64,000 nt of DNA from positions 2,108,001 to 2,172,000 of the forward strand of contig OZ244596.1 of assembly GCA_965218235.1 (NCBI GenBank), given 5' to 3'. The DNA comes from CADCWK01 sp965218235. Its GTDB lineage: Bacteria; Chloroflexota; Chloroflexia; Thermomicrobiales; UBA6265. Positions 18,137-25,718 of the stretch are shown here, one piece after another. Both the position numbers and the translations under genes were made by a program. A model generated the notes under the pieces. That model was not told the DNA's origin, searched no databases, and saw only the letters and a list, made by a program, of their open reading frames with translations. How positions within the stretch are numbered: the stretch's first letter is position 1; every line of letters starts with the position of its first letter.

Positions 18137-18988
18137 GTGGCTCGTTTCGTCATGGGCGGCGGCTCGCCGGTATCACTGGCGTCAGCCGCATGGTGCGAGA
18201 TCTCGCTCGCCGCGGCGCTGATTGGCATGTCCTTTCGCCAACAGTTGATTTATCGCGGGGCGACGGTCGGTGGTCTGGCCGCGAGTGTCCTCTTCGGGGT
18301 CCTCGGGGCCAGCGTCTACGGCGCGGTGTATGCGGCCCGCGGGGGTGCCCCAATTGGTCCGATGGACCAGCAAGCGGCACTGACCTACGTCTGGCTGGCG
18401 CAGGCCCTGCTCGTCCCGACAATGGTCTGGGGCTCCTGGGATATCGCCACGGCGATTCGGAGCGGTGAGGTCACCGTTGATCTGATCAAGCCGTTCTCTT
18501 TCCTCGGATACTGGTTGAGTCGCGACATCGGGCGGGCACTGGCGGCAGTGCTGTTCCGATTCACACCGACAATTGCCCTCGGTGTCGCCCTATATCCGAT
18601 CGCCGTGCCAGACGGGATCGGTCGATGGCTGGCGTTCGGCCTCGGGCTCTGGGGCGCGATCGCCATGAGCTTCGCCGTTCGTTTCCTGGTAAACATGGTC
18701 TCGTTCTGGTGGAACGATGTGGATGGACTGCGGAGCCTCCAGGTCGCGATCGTCGGGCTCCTCTCTGGTTTCCTGATGCCGCTCGACTTCTACCCTGTCT
18801 GGCTGCGAGTGACCCAGAACGCCCTTCCGTTTCGCGGCATCGTCATGACGCCCATCGACCTCTGGCTGGGCCATGGCGATCCTGTCCACCTGTTGCTCTC
18901 TCAACTCGGCTGGCTGGCCGTCCTGCTTCCCCTGGCGTCGTGGATTTTCCGTCGCGCTGTCAAGGAGATGGTGGTGCAGGGTGGCTGA
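18137..18988 (+). CDS. ABC-2 type exporter permease, COG4587-like (pair 2, first subunit)
   Basis: A 283-residue paralogue of the protein at 16056, with the same order of conserved stretches: MSFRQQLIYRGATVGG, VWGSWDIATAIRSGEVTVDLIKPFSFLGYWLSR in outline, MVSFWWNDVDGLRS and LPFRGIVMTPIDLWLG. GTG 18137 has a GGAGG site five bases upstream (18127-18131); the TTG at 18125 would leave no such site. Codon use is less G/C-ending than in pair 1 (for example ATT, TAT, TTG, CAA in the first 40 codons). It overlaps the next gene by 8 bases, as in pair 1. Confidence 0.85.
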   Translation: MARFVMGGGSPVSLASAAWCEISLAAALIGMSFRQQLIYRGATVGGLAASVLFGVLGASVYGAVYAARGGAPIGPMDQQAALTYVWLAQALLVPTMVWGSWDIATAIRSGEVTVDLIKPFSFLGYWLSRDIGRALAAVLFRFTPTIALGVALYPIAVPDGIGRWLAFGLGLWGAIAMSFAVRFLVNMVSFWWNDVDGLRSLQVAIVGLLSGFLMPLDFYPVWLRVTQNALPFRGIVMTPIDLWLGHGDPVHLLLSQLGWLAVLLPLASWIFRRAVKEMVVQGG

Positions 18989-19853
18989 TGTACGCCCCGC
19001 GCTGCCATGTGAGACAAGCACGGAGCTGGATGAGTCCCGCCTCGGGTGGCTGCTCGCTGAGATGTCGCTCGTCCGCCGCCTGCTTGCGGTTCGCTTGCTC
19101 GGCCAACTCCAGTACCGGGCGTCATTCCTCTCGCAGATCCTCGGCAACGGATTGCTTGGCCTCACGGCGTTCAGCACCATACTCGTGTTCTTCACTCACC
19201 TTGATCGGTTGGGTGGCTGGACGGTCGGGGAGATCGCGATCCTGTTTGGTATCGCCGCGATCTCGTTCGGGTTGGGACGCTTCGTCGCATCCGGGCTGGC
19301 CGGCTTCCCGGAGAGTATCGTGTATGGCAGGTTCGACCAGCTGTTGACGCGGCCGGTCTCACCGTTCGCTCAGGTGCTCGGGTCCGATGTTCAGATCCGG
19401 TGGCTGGGAACAGCGCTTCAAGGAGGCGTCGTGCTGGTGGTCGGCATTTGGGTGGCTGATCTCGATACGAGCCCGATCCGGCTGCTGGCCCTGCCAGTCA
19501 TCGTGACACAGACGACGGCGCTCTACGTGGCGCTGTTCGCGCTGGAAGCAACGGTCAGCTTCTGGACGACGCGGGGAGTCGAAGCGGTCAACATCGCTAC
19601 CCTCGGCGGGAATACCCTCGCTCCCCACCCATTCGACATCTTCGCGGATTGGCTCAAGGGCTTCTTCCTGTTCGTCGTGCCGCTAGCCTTCGCCGTCCAT
19701 ATCCCGATGGCGTGGGTGCTGGGCAAACCAACGCCGCTCGGGCTTCCGCCCTGGGTCGGGCTGCTGTCCGTCCCGGTCGTCGCCCTGTTCGGGTGCGCCG
19801 TCGGCTGGCTGTGGGGTGCCGGGGTGCGGCGCTACCGCAGCACCGGCAGCTGA
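18981..19853 (+). CDS. ABC-2 type exporter permease, COG3694-like (pair 2, second subunit)
   Basis: A 290-residue paralogue of the protein at 16876. Shared stretches include QLQYRASFLSQILGN, FGIAAISFGLGRFVASG, FDQLLTRPVSPFAQVLGSD, EATVSFWTTRGVEAVNIATLGGNT and VPLAFAVHIPMAWVLGKPTP, with the same C-terminus GVRRYRSTGS. GTG 18981 overlaps the stop of the first subunit; about 35 unconserved residues precede the shared part. The ATPase gene lies 184 bases downstream on the same strand and probably serves both permease pairs. Confidence 0.85.
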   Translation: MADVRPALPCETSTELDESRLGWLLAEMSLVRRLLAVRLLGQLQYRASFLSQILGNGLLGLTAFSTILVFFTHLDRLGGWTVGEIAILFGIAAISFGLGRFVASGLAGFPESIVYGRFDQLLTRPVSPFAQVLGSDVQIRWLGTALQGGVVLVVGIWVADLDTSPIRLLALPVIVTQTTALYVALFALEATVSFWTTRGVEAVNIATLGGNTLAPHPFDIFADWLKGFFLFVVPLAFAVHIPMAWVLGKPTPLGLPPWVGLLSVPVVALFGCAVGWLWGAGVRRYRSTGS

Positions 19854-19939
19854 CGGGTCTGGTTAGAGACGACGTGCTGATCGTCGCCGCGCTGGTCCTG
19901 AGCGAGTAACGCCGTCCCTGAGTCCGGTACCTTCAGGGC

Positions 19940-19987
19940 CGGGGTTGCGCGGCGTCTCGCGACCACCAACAGATACCCGCAACCCCG
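19940..19987 (+). other. Stem-loop in the leader of the ABC ATPase gene
   Basis: A perfect 10-bp inverted repeat (19940-19949 with 19978-19987) closes a 28-base loop, 50 bases before the ATPase start. It could attenuate or partially terminate read-through from the permease genes, or be a stability element. No riboswitch class is recognised. Confidence 0.4.
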
Positions 19988-20037
19988 ATTACGACCAGCA
20001 GCTCCAACGACCGAGGTTCATCAAAGGGAAGCACGAC

Positions 20038-21093
20038 ATGAGCACATCATCCGACGCCATCATCGAAGCCAACGGCCTGACCCGCTCCTTCCTGGTCGGC
20101 CATCGCCGAGCGGGGCTGCTCGGCGCGCTGCGGGGGCTGGCCGATCGAGGCGGAACCAAGGTCCGGGCGGTCGACGACGTCAGCTTCAGCGTTCAGCCGG
20201 GCGAGATGGTCGGCTATCTTGGTCCGAACGGGGCGGGGAAGTCGACGACGATCAAGATGCTGACTGGCATCCTCGTCCCGTCCTCGGGCTCGGCGACGGT
20301 CGCCGGCCTGACGCCCTGGGCGGACCGCCGGGCGCTGGCGGCCCGGATCGGGGTCGTCTTCGGGCAGCGGACCCAGCTCTGGTGGGACCTGCCGCTGATT
20401 GACTCGCTGGAGTTGCTCCGGCACATCTACCGGATTCCGGCTGACCGACACGCGCGGATGCTGGCCGAGATGCGGGAGGTCCTCGATCTGGACGGCTTCC
20501 TGGAGACGCCCGTCCGGCAGCTCTCGCTGGGGCAGCGAATGCGGGGTGACCTGGCCGCGGCGATGTTGCACGAGCCGCCGATCCTCTACCTCGATGAGCC
20601 GACGATCGGACTGGACGTCGTCGCCAAGGCGCGGGTCCGGGACTTCCTCGCCGCGATCAACCGGCAGCGCGGTGTGACAGTCATGCTGACGACGCATGAT
20701 CTCGCCGACGTCGAGCAGCTCTGCTCGCGGCTGATCATCATTGACGGCGGCCGGTTGATCTTCGACGGCAGCCTGGCCGAGATCCGGCGGCGGTTCGGTG
20801 CCTTCCGGACGCTGGTGATCGATCTCGACGGCGATGCGGCGGCAGCCGTCGTGAAGCTCGGCGCCGTCCTGCCGCGTGGGGCGACGATCGACCGGACGGA
20901 TGGACCGCGCTGCTGGATCCGGTTCGACAGCCGGATGATCTCGGCCTCGGCCCTGATCGGCGCGATCGTCGCCGACCAGCCGGTCCGGGACCTGACGATC
21001 GAGGAACCGGCGATCGAGGAGATCGTCCGCGACATCTACGAGCGCGGCATCGATGGTCACGGCAAGGTTGCCCGGCCGCCACTGGCGTCGTAG
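20038..21093 (+). CDS. ABC-2 exporter ATP-binding protein (COG4586-like)
   Basis: A 351-residue ABC ATPase. The Walker A is GPNGAGKST, the Q-loop region VFGQRTQLWWDLP, the signature LSLGQRMRGDLA, Walker B ILYLDEPTIGLD and the switch histidine TTHDL. QRTQLWWDLP is characteristic of the COG4586 family that pairs with the two permease types found upstream. A C-terminal extension of about 90 residues follows the ABC domain (LVIDLDGDAAAAV onward). ATG 20038 has an AAGGGAAG site at good distance; the open frame continues to 19945 without one. It is the only ATPase in the locus for two permease pairs. Confidence 0.92.
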   Translation: MSTSSDAIIEANGLTRSFLVGHRRAGLLGALRGLADRGGTKVRAVDDVSFSVQPGEMVGYLGPNGAGKSTTIKMLTGILVPSSGSATVAGLTPWADRRALAARIGVVFGQRTQLWWDLPLIDSLELLRHIYRIPADRHARMLAEMREVLDLDGFLETPVRQLSLGQRMRGDLAAAMLHEPPILYLDEPTIGLDVVAKARVRDFLAAINRQRGVTVMLTTHDLADVEQLCSRLIIIDGGRLIFDGSLAEIRRRFGAFRTLVIDLDGDAAAAVVKLGAVLPRGATIDRTDGPRCWIRFDSRMISASALIGAIVADQPVRDLTIEEPAIEEIVRDIYERGIDGHGKVARPPLAS

Positions 21094-21160
21094 CTCGTTG
21101 GCCTGGTCGCGTACAATTCGGAAAGACATAATGTGGCCAGTGAATCGAGCAGGGAGTCCG

Positions 21161-21571
21161 ATGACCGGAGTGACTACGGCGACCGAAATCATGACGCTGA
21201 CCTGCACGGAGTGCGGTGATTTGTTCAGCCGCTCTCCCGCCGAGCGGCAGTACTACGACCAGCGGGCCGCTCAGGCGCCCGAAACCTGCCCGACCTGCCG
21301 TGTCCAGCTCCGAGCGGCACGGAACGCCCGGATGAAGGCCGCCCACGCGGAGGGCGCCCGAGAGGCGCTGGCGCCGGCCCCTTCCCGGACCTTCAGCGAT
21401 GGAGGACGTCGTGGCTCGTCAGGTGGGGCGGCCCGTGGACCCGGTGGCGAGCCCCGGCTGTTCCAGGCCGTCTGCGCGGAGTGCGGACGGGCGACCGAGG
21501 TCCCGTTCCGGCCCCAGTCCGGGCGGCCCGTCTTCTGCCGGGAGTGTTACAACGCCCGGATCGGCCGTTGA
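21161..21571 (+). CDS. Double zinc-ribbon protein
   Basis: A 136-residue protein with two putative zinc-binding modules joined by a Gly/Ser/Arg linker. The first (about 11-45) has CTECGDLF and, 28 residues on, CPTCR. The second (about 104-132) has CAECGRATEVPFRPQSGRP then FCRECY, a CxxC-x17-CxxC module common in Chloroflexota and candidate phyla. Such proteins are thought to bind nucleic acid or proteins, but no function is established. ATG 21161 has an AGGGAG site five bases upstream. A TACAAT hexamer at 21112-21117 might be its -10 element. The gene ends before a strong hairpin facing the convergent aminotransferase gene. Confidence 0.82.
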   Translation: MTGVTTATEIMTLTCTECGDLFSRSPAERQYYDQRAAQAPETCPTCRVQLRAARNARMKAAHAEGAREALAPAPSRTFSDGGRRGSSGGAARGPGGEPRLFQAVCAECGRATEVPFRPQSGRPVFCRECYNARIGR

Positions 21572-21595
21572 GGCATTCGACCAGCTCAGGACAGA

Positions 21596-21630
21596 GACGG
21601 GGCGACGACCAGACCGGTCGTCGCCCCGTC
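21596..21630. terminator. Hairpin between convergent zinc-ribbon and aminotransferase genes
   Basis: A perfect 15-bp inverted repeat (21596-21610 with 21616-21630), loop of five bases, followed on the + strand by GCATTTTC. It fits an intrinsic terminator for the zinc-ribbon gene and may act in both directions. Confidence 0.85.
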
Positions 21631-21653
21631 GCATTTTCAAGCCCGCCGCGACG

Positions 21654-23054
21654 CTAGGCGTCGAAGGCTTCGGGGTGCTCGCGCTCGGCGATCGTCAGGC
21701 TCTCATCGGTGACCGTGACGATCCGGTCGATCTCCTCGCGGGTGACGACGAGCGGCGGCGCGAAGTGCATCACGCTCCAGGCGCGGGTCAGCAGGCCACG
21801 GGCGCTGATCTCCTGGTTGAGCCGCCTGACGAACTCCGAGTCTTTCGGCATCGGCTTGCGGGTGTCCTTGTTCACGACGAAGTCGAGGACCGCGTAGAGA
21901 CCGATCCCACGGACCTCGCCGACCGACCGATGCGCCCGAAGCTCCTCGAGGCGCTCGATCATGTATGCGCCCAGGTCGGCGCTGCGCTCGACGAGCCGCT
22001 CGCGCTCGAAGATCTCGAGGTTCGTGATCGCCGCCACGGACGCGACGGCGTGGCCACCGAAGGTCAGCAGGTGGCCCATGGAGACATCCTTGTGTTCCTT
22101 GAAGATGTCGTAGACGCTGTCGCGGACGATCGTGGCGCCGATCGGCGCGTAGCCCGACGACAGCCCCTTGGCGACCGTCATGATGTCCGGCACGATGCCG
22201 TACTTCTCGATCGCGAACATCGTTCCGGTCCGGCCGAAGCCGTTGATGACCTCATCACAGATCAGCAGGACGCCGTGGCGGTCGCAGATCTCGCGAAGCA
22301 TTTGCCAGTAGGCGAGTGACGGGACGTGCAACCCGGCGGCGGATGAGATCGGCTCACCGATCACGCAGGCGACGGTCTCCGGACCCTGGTTCTCGATCTC
22401 CTGCTCGACGTACTTCGCGGCCATGATGTCGGCCGCCTCGCCCTCGAGACCGAAGTCTGAGCGGTAGCGGTTGGGATGGGGGACATGGGAGACGCCATAC
22501 ATGAACGGGCCGAAGTAAGTCTCGTTCCGGATCGCCGTCAGGCTCATCGCGCCGTGGGTCATCCCGTGGTAGGAGCCCCGCCGGGCGATGACCTTGTAGC
22601 GCCGGGGAAAGCCCCGCATCGCCTGGATCTGCTTGGCGATCTTGAGCGCGGTCTCGACCGCTTCGGAGCCGCCCGAGGAGAAGTAGACCCGGTTGAGGTC
22701 CCCCGGCGTCAGACCGGCCAGCGTGTGGGCCAGCTCCGTTGCCGGGCCGTTGGTGAAGGACGCGGCCGACACGTAGGCCAGCTTCGAGGCCTGACGGCCC
22801 ATCGCCTCCCCGATCTCCGCGCGACCGTGGCCGGCGTTGACGACCCACAGACCGGAGATGCCGTCGAAGTACGCTTTGCCGTTAGTGTCCCAGAGCGTCG
22901 AGCCCTCGCCGCGCTCGAAGACGTGCAGTCCCTGCCGCTCGGCCAGTTCGGCCCACGGCTGGGAATGGATCCAGACGTGATCGAGCGCTTCCTGATGCAC
23001 GTCGAGTGGCGGCGCGCCCAGACGCTCGGCTGGCGGCGACTTGAGATCGACCAT
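21654..23054 (-). CDS. Class III (omega-type) aminotransferase
   Basis: A PLP-dependent aminotransferase of 466 residues, of the beta-alanine/taurine:pyruvate subgroup. The PLP-binding lysine is K296 in TVAKGLSSGYAPIGA; other family marks are the SGGSEAVETALK phosphate-binding region, GSYHGMTHGAMS, and ICDEVINGFGRTG with the PLP-contacting Asp. ATG 23054 has GGAGG seven bases upstream. The amino donor cannot be set from sequence. The gene is single, with an extended -10 promoter about 170 bases upstream, and ends against the zinc-ribbon gene. Confidence 0.92.
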   Translation of the reverse strand: MVDLKSPPAERLGAPPLDVHQEALDHVWIHSQPWAELAERQGLHVFERGEGSTLWDTNGKAYFDGISGLWVVNAGHGRAEIGEAMGRQASKLAYVSAASFTNGPATELAHTLAGLTPGDLNRVYFSSGGSEAVETALKIAKQIQAMRGFPRRYKVIARRGSYHGMTHGAMSLTAIRNETYFGPFMYGVSHVPHPNRYRSDFGLEGEAADIMAAKYVEQEIENQGPETVACVIGEPISSAAGLHVPSLAYWQMLREICDRHGVLLICDEVINGFGRTGTMFAIEKYGIVPDIMTVAKGLSSGYAPIGATIVRDSVYDIFKEHKDVSMGHLLTFGGHAVASVAAITNLEIFERERLVERSADLGAYMIERLEELRAHRSVGEVRGIGLYAVLDFVVNKDTRKPMPKDSEFVRRLNQEISARGLLTRAWSVMHFAPPLVVTREEIDRIVTVTDESLTIAEREHPEAFDA

Positions 23055-23220
23055 GATGGAACCTCCAGGCAGACGCCGCGAGCGGCTGCCAGCTCAGACG
23101 GATCAGGGCCACCGGTCCTGATTGCTCGACGGACGCTGATGGCCAACCAGTTGGAGCGTGACACGGGCAAGCCGTTTGGCTGTCCGACGCCGAGATCTAC
23201 TGGTCGTGAAAGCGTACCCG

Positions 23221-23229
23221 AGTATAACA
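23221..23229 (-). promoter_or_regulatory. Extended -10 promoter of the aminotransferase gene
   Basis: On the minus strand TGTTATACT forms an extended -10 element (TG, one base, then TATACT at 23226-23221). No -35 hexamer was found, as is usual for extended -10 promoters. It predicts a start near 23214 and a leader of about 160 bases. Confidence 0.5.
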
Positions 23230-23335
23230 AGAGACCGGCCCGGTTCGATGTCCTGGCATCGGTACCGCTGGGCCGGTCTCGCATCTGCGTCTGGTGACGG
23301 GGTCTTGCCCGCGCTCCGGCAGGACTCCGGACTGA

Positions 23336-23611
23336 CTAGACCGGTCGGGCGTCCTCACCGGCTTCGCCGACCGGACCCGGTAGCCTGGACTGCTCGATGA
23401 AGCGTTCGATCTCATGTCGATCGAAGCGATAGATTCCACGGGCACCGTACTGATAGCCACCGAACTTGCCCTGACGAGCCCAGTTGATGACTGTCGCCCG
23501 GTTGACTCCGAGGATCTCGGCGGCGTCGCGAGCGGAGAGGTACTGGATCGGCTCTTCGCCGCCAACACCTTTGCCGCCAGCAGATCGGGACTTGTCGGTT
23601 GAGGTAGACAT
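23336..23611 (-). CDS. Excisionase/MerR-type helix-turn-helix protein
   Basis: A 91-residue protein with one winged helix-turn-helix of the excisionase (HTH_17) family at about residues 22-75: YLSARDAAEILGVNRATVINWARQGKFGGYQYGARGIYRFDRHEIERFI. After a Ser/Lys/Gly-rich start, the domain covers nearly all the rest. Such small proteins bind DNA as regulators or as recombination directionality factors. No integrase, transposase or attachment site is nearby, so a regulatory role is more likely. ATG 23611 has an AAAGGA site ten bases upstream. Its target is unknown. Confidence 0.85.
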   Translation of the reverse strand: MSTSTDKSRSAGGKGVGGEEPIQYLSARDAAEILGVNRATVINWARQGKFGGYQYGARGIYRFDRHEIERFIEQSRLPGPVGEAGEDARPV

Positions 23612-23976
23612 GGTGCGTTGGTCCTTTCACCGCGGGTAGGCGCAGCAATGGTAGTGACGGCGCGAAGGGAATGCTCACCGGCGAGTTCCCGAATGACAAC
23701 GCCATAAGCAAGAAACCGGCCATTGGACGAACACTCATCGCGTGAGCAACAGAGAACTATTGTCCGATGAATGACATCGAGGAGATATTCTACGATGTAC
23801 GCGCAAATCAAGGCAGGCGCACGGCAAGCAATTAGTGAACGAACGCCGAAGGGCAACGCGCAGATGGGAGAGAGCGGGGACGACCCGAATGCCGCTTAGG
23901 GATGGACCGCCGGGGCCGTCTGTTACGTGTGACGGCTAAAACAGATCACGGAACATGCGAGCCAGCTACAGTTGAG
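23612..23976. other. Divergent region between the HTH gene and pgi
   Basis: A stretch slightly lower in G+C than its surroundings, without coding evidence of its own. The frame from 23856 on the minus strand is a shadow crossing the HTH gene. The HTH promoter was not identified. The pgi promoter lies just downstream at 23977. Confidence 0.4.
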
Positions 23977-24005
23977 TTGACAGGCACGTACCATGCAACC
24001 ATACC
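23977..24005 (+). promoter_or_regulatory. Sigma-A promoter of pgi
   Basis: A perfect TTGACA at 23977-23982 is followed after 17 bases by CATACC (24000-24005), which keeps three of six -10 positions. Transcription would start near 24012, leaving a leader of about 85 bases before ATG 24097. Confidence 0.6.
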
Positions 24006-24096
24006 GGCGCGTTGGCCTGCCGTCGGGCAGGATCGAAGCCCGTGTTCCATGCGCCGGTGAACCGGTGACCGCCCCACATCAGGAGATCGAAACCAG

Positions 24097-25542
24097 ATGA
24101 CCGCAGTCACATCGCCGAATCCGTCCCGGCTAAGTATCGATTACTACAATGCGACCGTCCATGCCGTCGGTGAGCGTGATGGCATCAGCGACGCCCAGAT
24201 CGATGGCCTGGCCAAACGCGTCTCGGCGGAGCACGCCCGGATCCATTCCGAGCATGACGCCGGGGAACAGCGCTGGATGAATCTACCGGACGACCTGGCG
24301 CTCGTCGACGAGATCGAGGCGTTCGCGGCCGACGCCCGCGATCGCTACACCGATTTCATCCTCATCGGGATCGGCGGATCCTCCCTCGGCGCACTCGCGA
24401 CGATCCAGGCGCTGGCGCACCCCTTCCGCAACCTCCAGCCCGATGATGTCCGGGTCGGACCGCGCCTGTTCCTGCTCGACAACCCGGACCCAGAAAAGGT
24501 TCAGGCGACGCTCGAGACTGTCGATCTGCCAAACACGCTGATCAGCGTCGTCAGCAAGTCCGGCCAGACGGCGGAGACGATGGCGAACTTCCTCGTCGCC
24601 CGTCAGGCGCTGGTCGACGCCGTCGGCGAGGAGCAGGCGGTCCGGCAGATCGTCGCGACGACCGACAACAGCTCCGGTCTGCTTCGCGTGCTGTCCGACG
24701 CCGCTGGGTACCGGACCTTCCCGGTACCGGACGGCGTCGATGGGCGACAGACGGTTCTGAGCGCCGTCGGCCTGCTGCCAGCCGCCCTGGCGGGAATCGA
24801 CATCCGCCAACTGCTCGCCGGTGCCGCCGCGATGCGGGCCGCGTCGCAGGGCGACGACATCCGGACCAACCCGGCCTATCTCCTCGCCACGCTGTCGTAC
24901 CTGGCCGATACCGAGCACGGCAAGTCGATCCTTGTGACTATGCCCTACGCCGATGCCCTCTATGGGTTGGCCGACTGGTTCCGCCAGCTCTGGGCGGAGA
25001 GCCTGGGCAAGCGGCTCAGCACCGACGGCCGCGAAGTCTTCGCCGGCCAGACGCCGATCAAGGCGCTGGGAGCGATCGACCAGCACTCGCAGATCCAGCT
25101 CTACACCGAGGGGCCGAACGACAAGCTGATCTCGCTGGTCTCGGTCGGTCGGTACCGGTCGGTCGTCGCGATCCCGAACCCGCCAGCCGAGACGCCGGAA
25201 CTGTCGTACCTGGCCGATGGGGAGCTGGGTGAGCTGCTGGACCGGGAACTGATCGCGACGGCGTGGGCACTTCGTGAGGCCAAGCGGCCGAACCTGACCA
25301 TCAATACGCCTGTGATCGATGCGTTCGCGCTGGGCGAGTTCTTCTATCTGCATCAGCTGCAGACGGTCATGGCCGGCGCGCTCTATGGCGTCAATCCATT
25401 CGGCCAGCCGGGTGTCGAGGCCGGCAAGAACGCCACCTACGCCCTGATGGGCCGTTCCGGGTACGAGCAGCTCCGGTCCGATCTGACCCGGTCGGTCGCG
25501 GGCGCCGATGCCTACCAGCTGACGGCGCCGGATCAGGGCTAG
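24097..25542 (+). CDS. pgi: Glucose-6-phosphate isomerase
   Basis: Interconverts glucose 6-phosphate and fructose 6-phosphate in glycolysis. The 481-residue protein has the SIS-type sugar-phosphate site IGIGGSSLG (about residue 90), SKSGQTAET, the GQTPIKALGAIDQHSQIQLY motif with the catalytic histidine, and the C-terminal GVNPFGQPGVEAGK. It belongs to the shorter bacterial branch rather than the 550-residue type. ATG 24097 follows an AGGAG at somewhat long spacing. It ends at a strong stem-loop. It is a single-gene unit. Confidence 0.95.
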   Translation: MTAVTSPNPSRLSIDYYNATVHAVGERDGISDAQIDGLAKRVSAEHARIHSEHDAGEQRWMNLPDDLALVDEIEAFAADARDRYTDFILIGIGGSSLGALATIQALAHPFRNLQPDDVRVGPRLFLLDNPDPEKVQATLETVDLPNTLISVVSKSGQTAETMANFLVARQALVDAVGEEQAVRQIVATTDNSSGLLRVLSDAAGYRTFPVPDGVDGRQTVLSAVGLLPAALAGIDIRQLLAGAAAMRAASQGDDIRTNPAYLLATLSYLADTEHGKSILVTMPYADALYGLADWFRQLWAESLGKRLSTDGREVFAGQTPIKALGAIDQHSQIQLYTEGPNDKLISLVSVGRYRSVVAIPNPPAETPELSYLADGELGELLDRELIATAWALREAKRPNLTINTPVIDAFALGEFFYLHQLQTVMAGALYGVNPFGQPGVEAGKNATYALMGRSGYEQLRSDLTRSVAGADAYQLTAPDQG

Positions 25543-25578
25543 ACACCCAGACGAGCGACAGCGCGCTGCCGCCAGCTG

Positions 25579-25644
25579 GATCAACGACTGACGACCGCAA
25601 CGCCAGGCGGATAGACTGGGTGTTGTGGTCGTCAGTCGTTGATC
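25579..25644 (+). terminator. Large stem-loop after pgi
   Basis: A perfect 18-bp inverted repeat (25579-25596 with 25627-25644) encloses 30 bases that can pair further in part (CAACGCCAG with CTGGGTGTTG). It lies just past the pgi stop and most likely terminates or protects that transcript. There is no T-run after it. Confidence 0.65.
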
Positions 25645-25718
25645 GGTCCGCTTCGACCGTTCTTCCGTAGTGATCTATCCCCGCCGCGTTCGTCGGTCCG
25701 CAGGATGGTGCCGCCGCC

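Noticed and set aside
17775..18221. A 148-codon open frame between the permease pairs
   Set aside because: It runs into the next permease gene in another frame, has no ribosome binding site and no recognisable sequence.
23336..23611. The excisionase-like protein as a sign of an integrated element
   Set aside because: No integrase, transposase, tRNA target or direct repeats were seen nearby, and its neighbours are housekeeping genes.
23197..23856. A 219-codon minus-strand open frame around the HTH gene
   Set aside because: It overlaps the HTH coding sequence in a different frame and shows no family motif; the HTH protein explains the region.
25579..25644. The large stem-loop after pgi as a riboswitch
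   Set aside because: It directly follows a stop codon and no known aptamer core is visible; a terminator is simpler.
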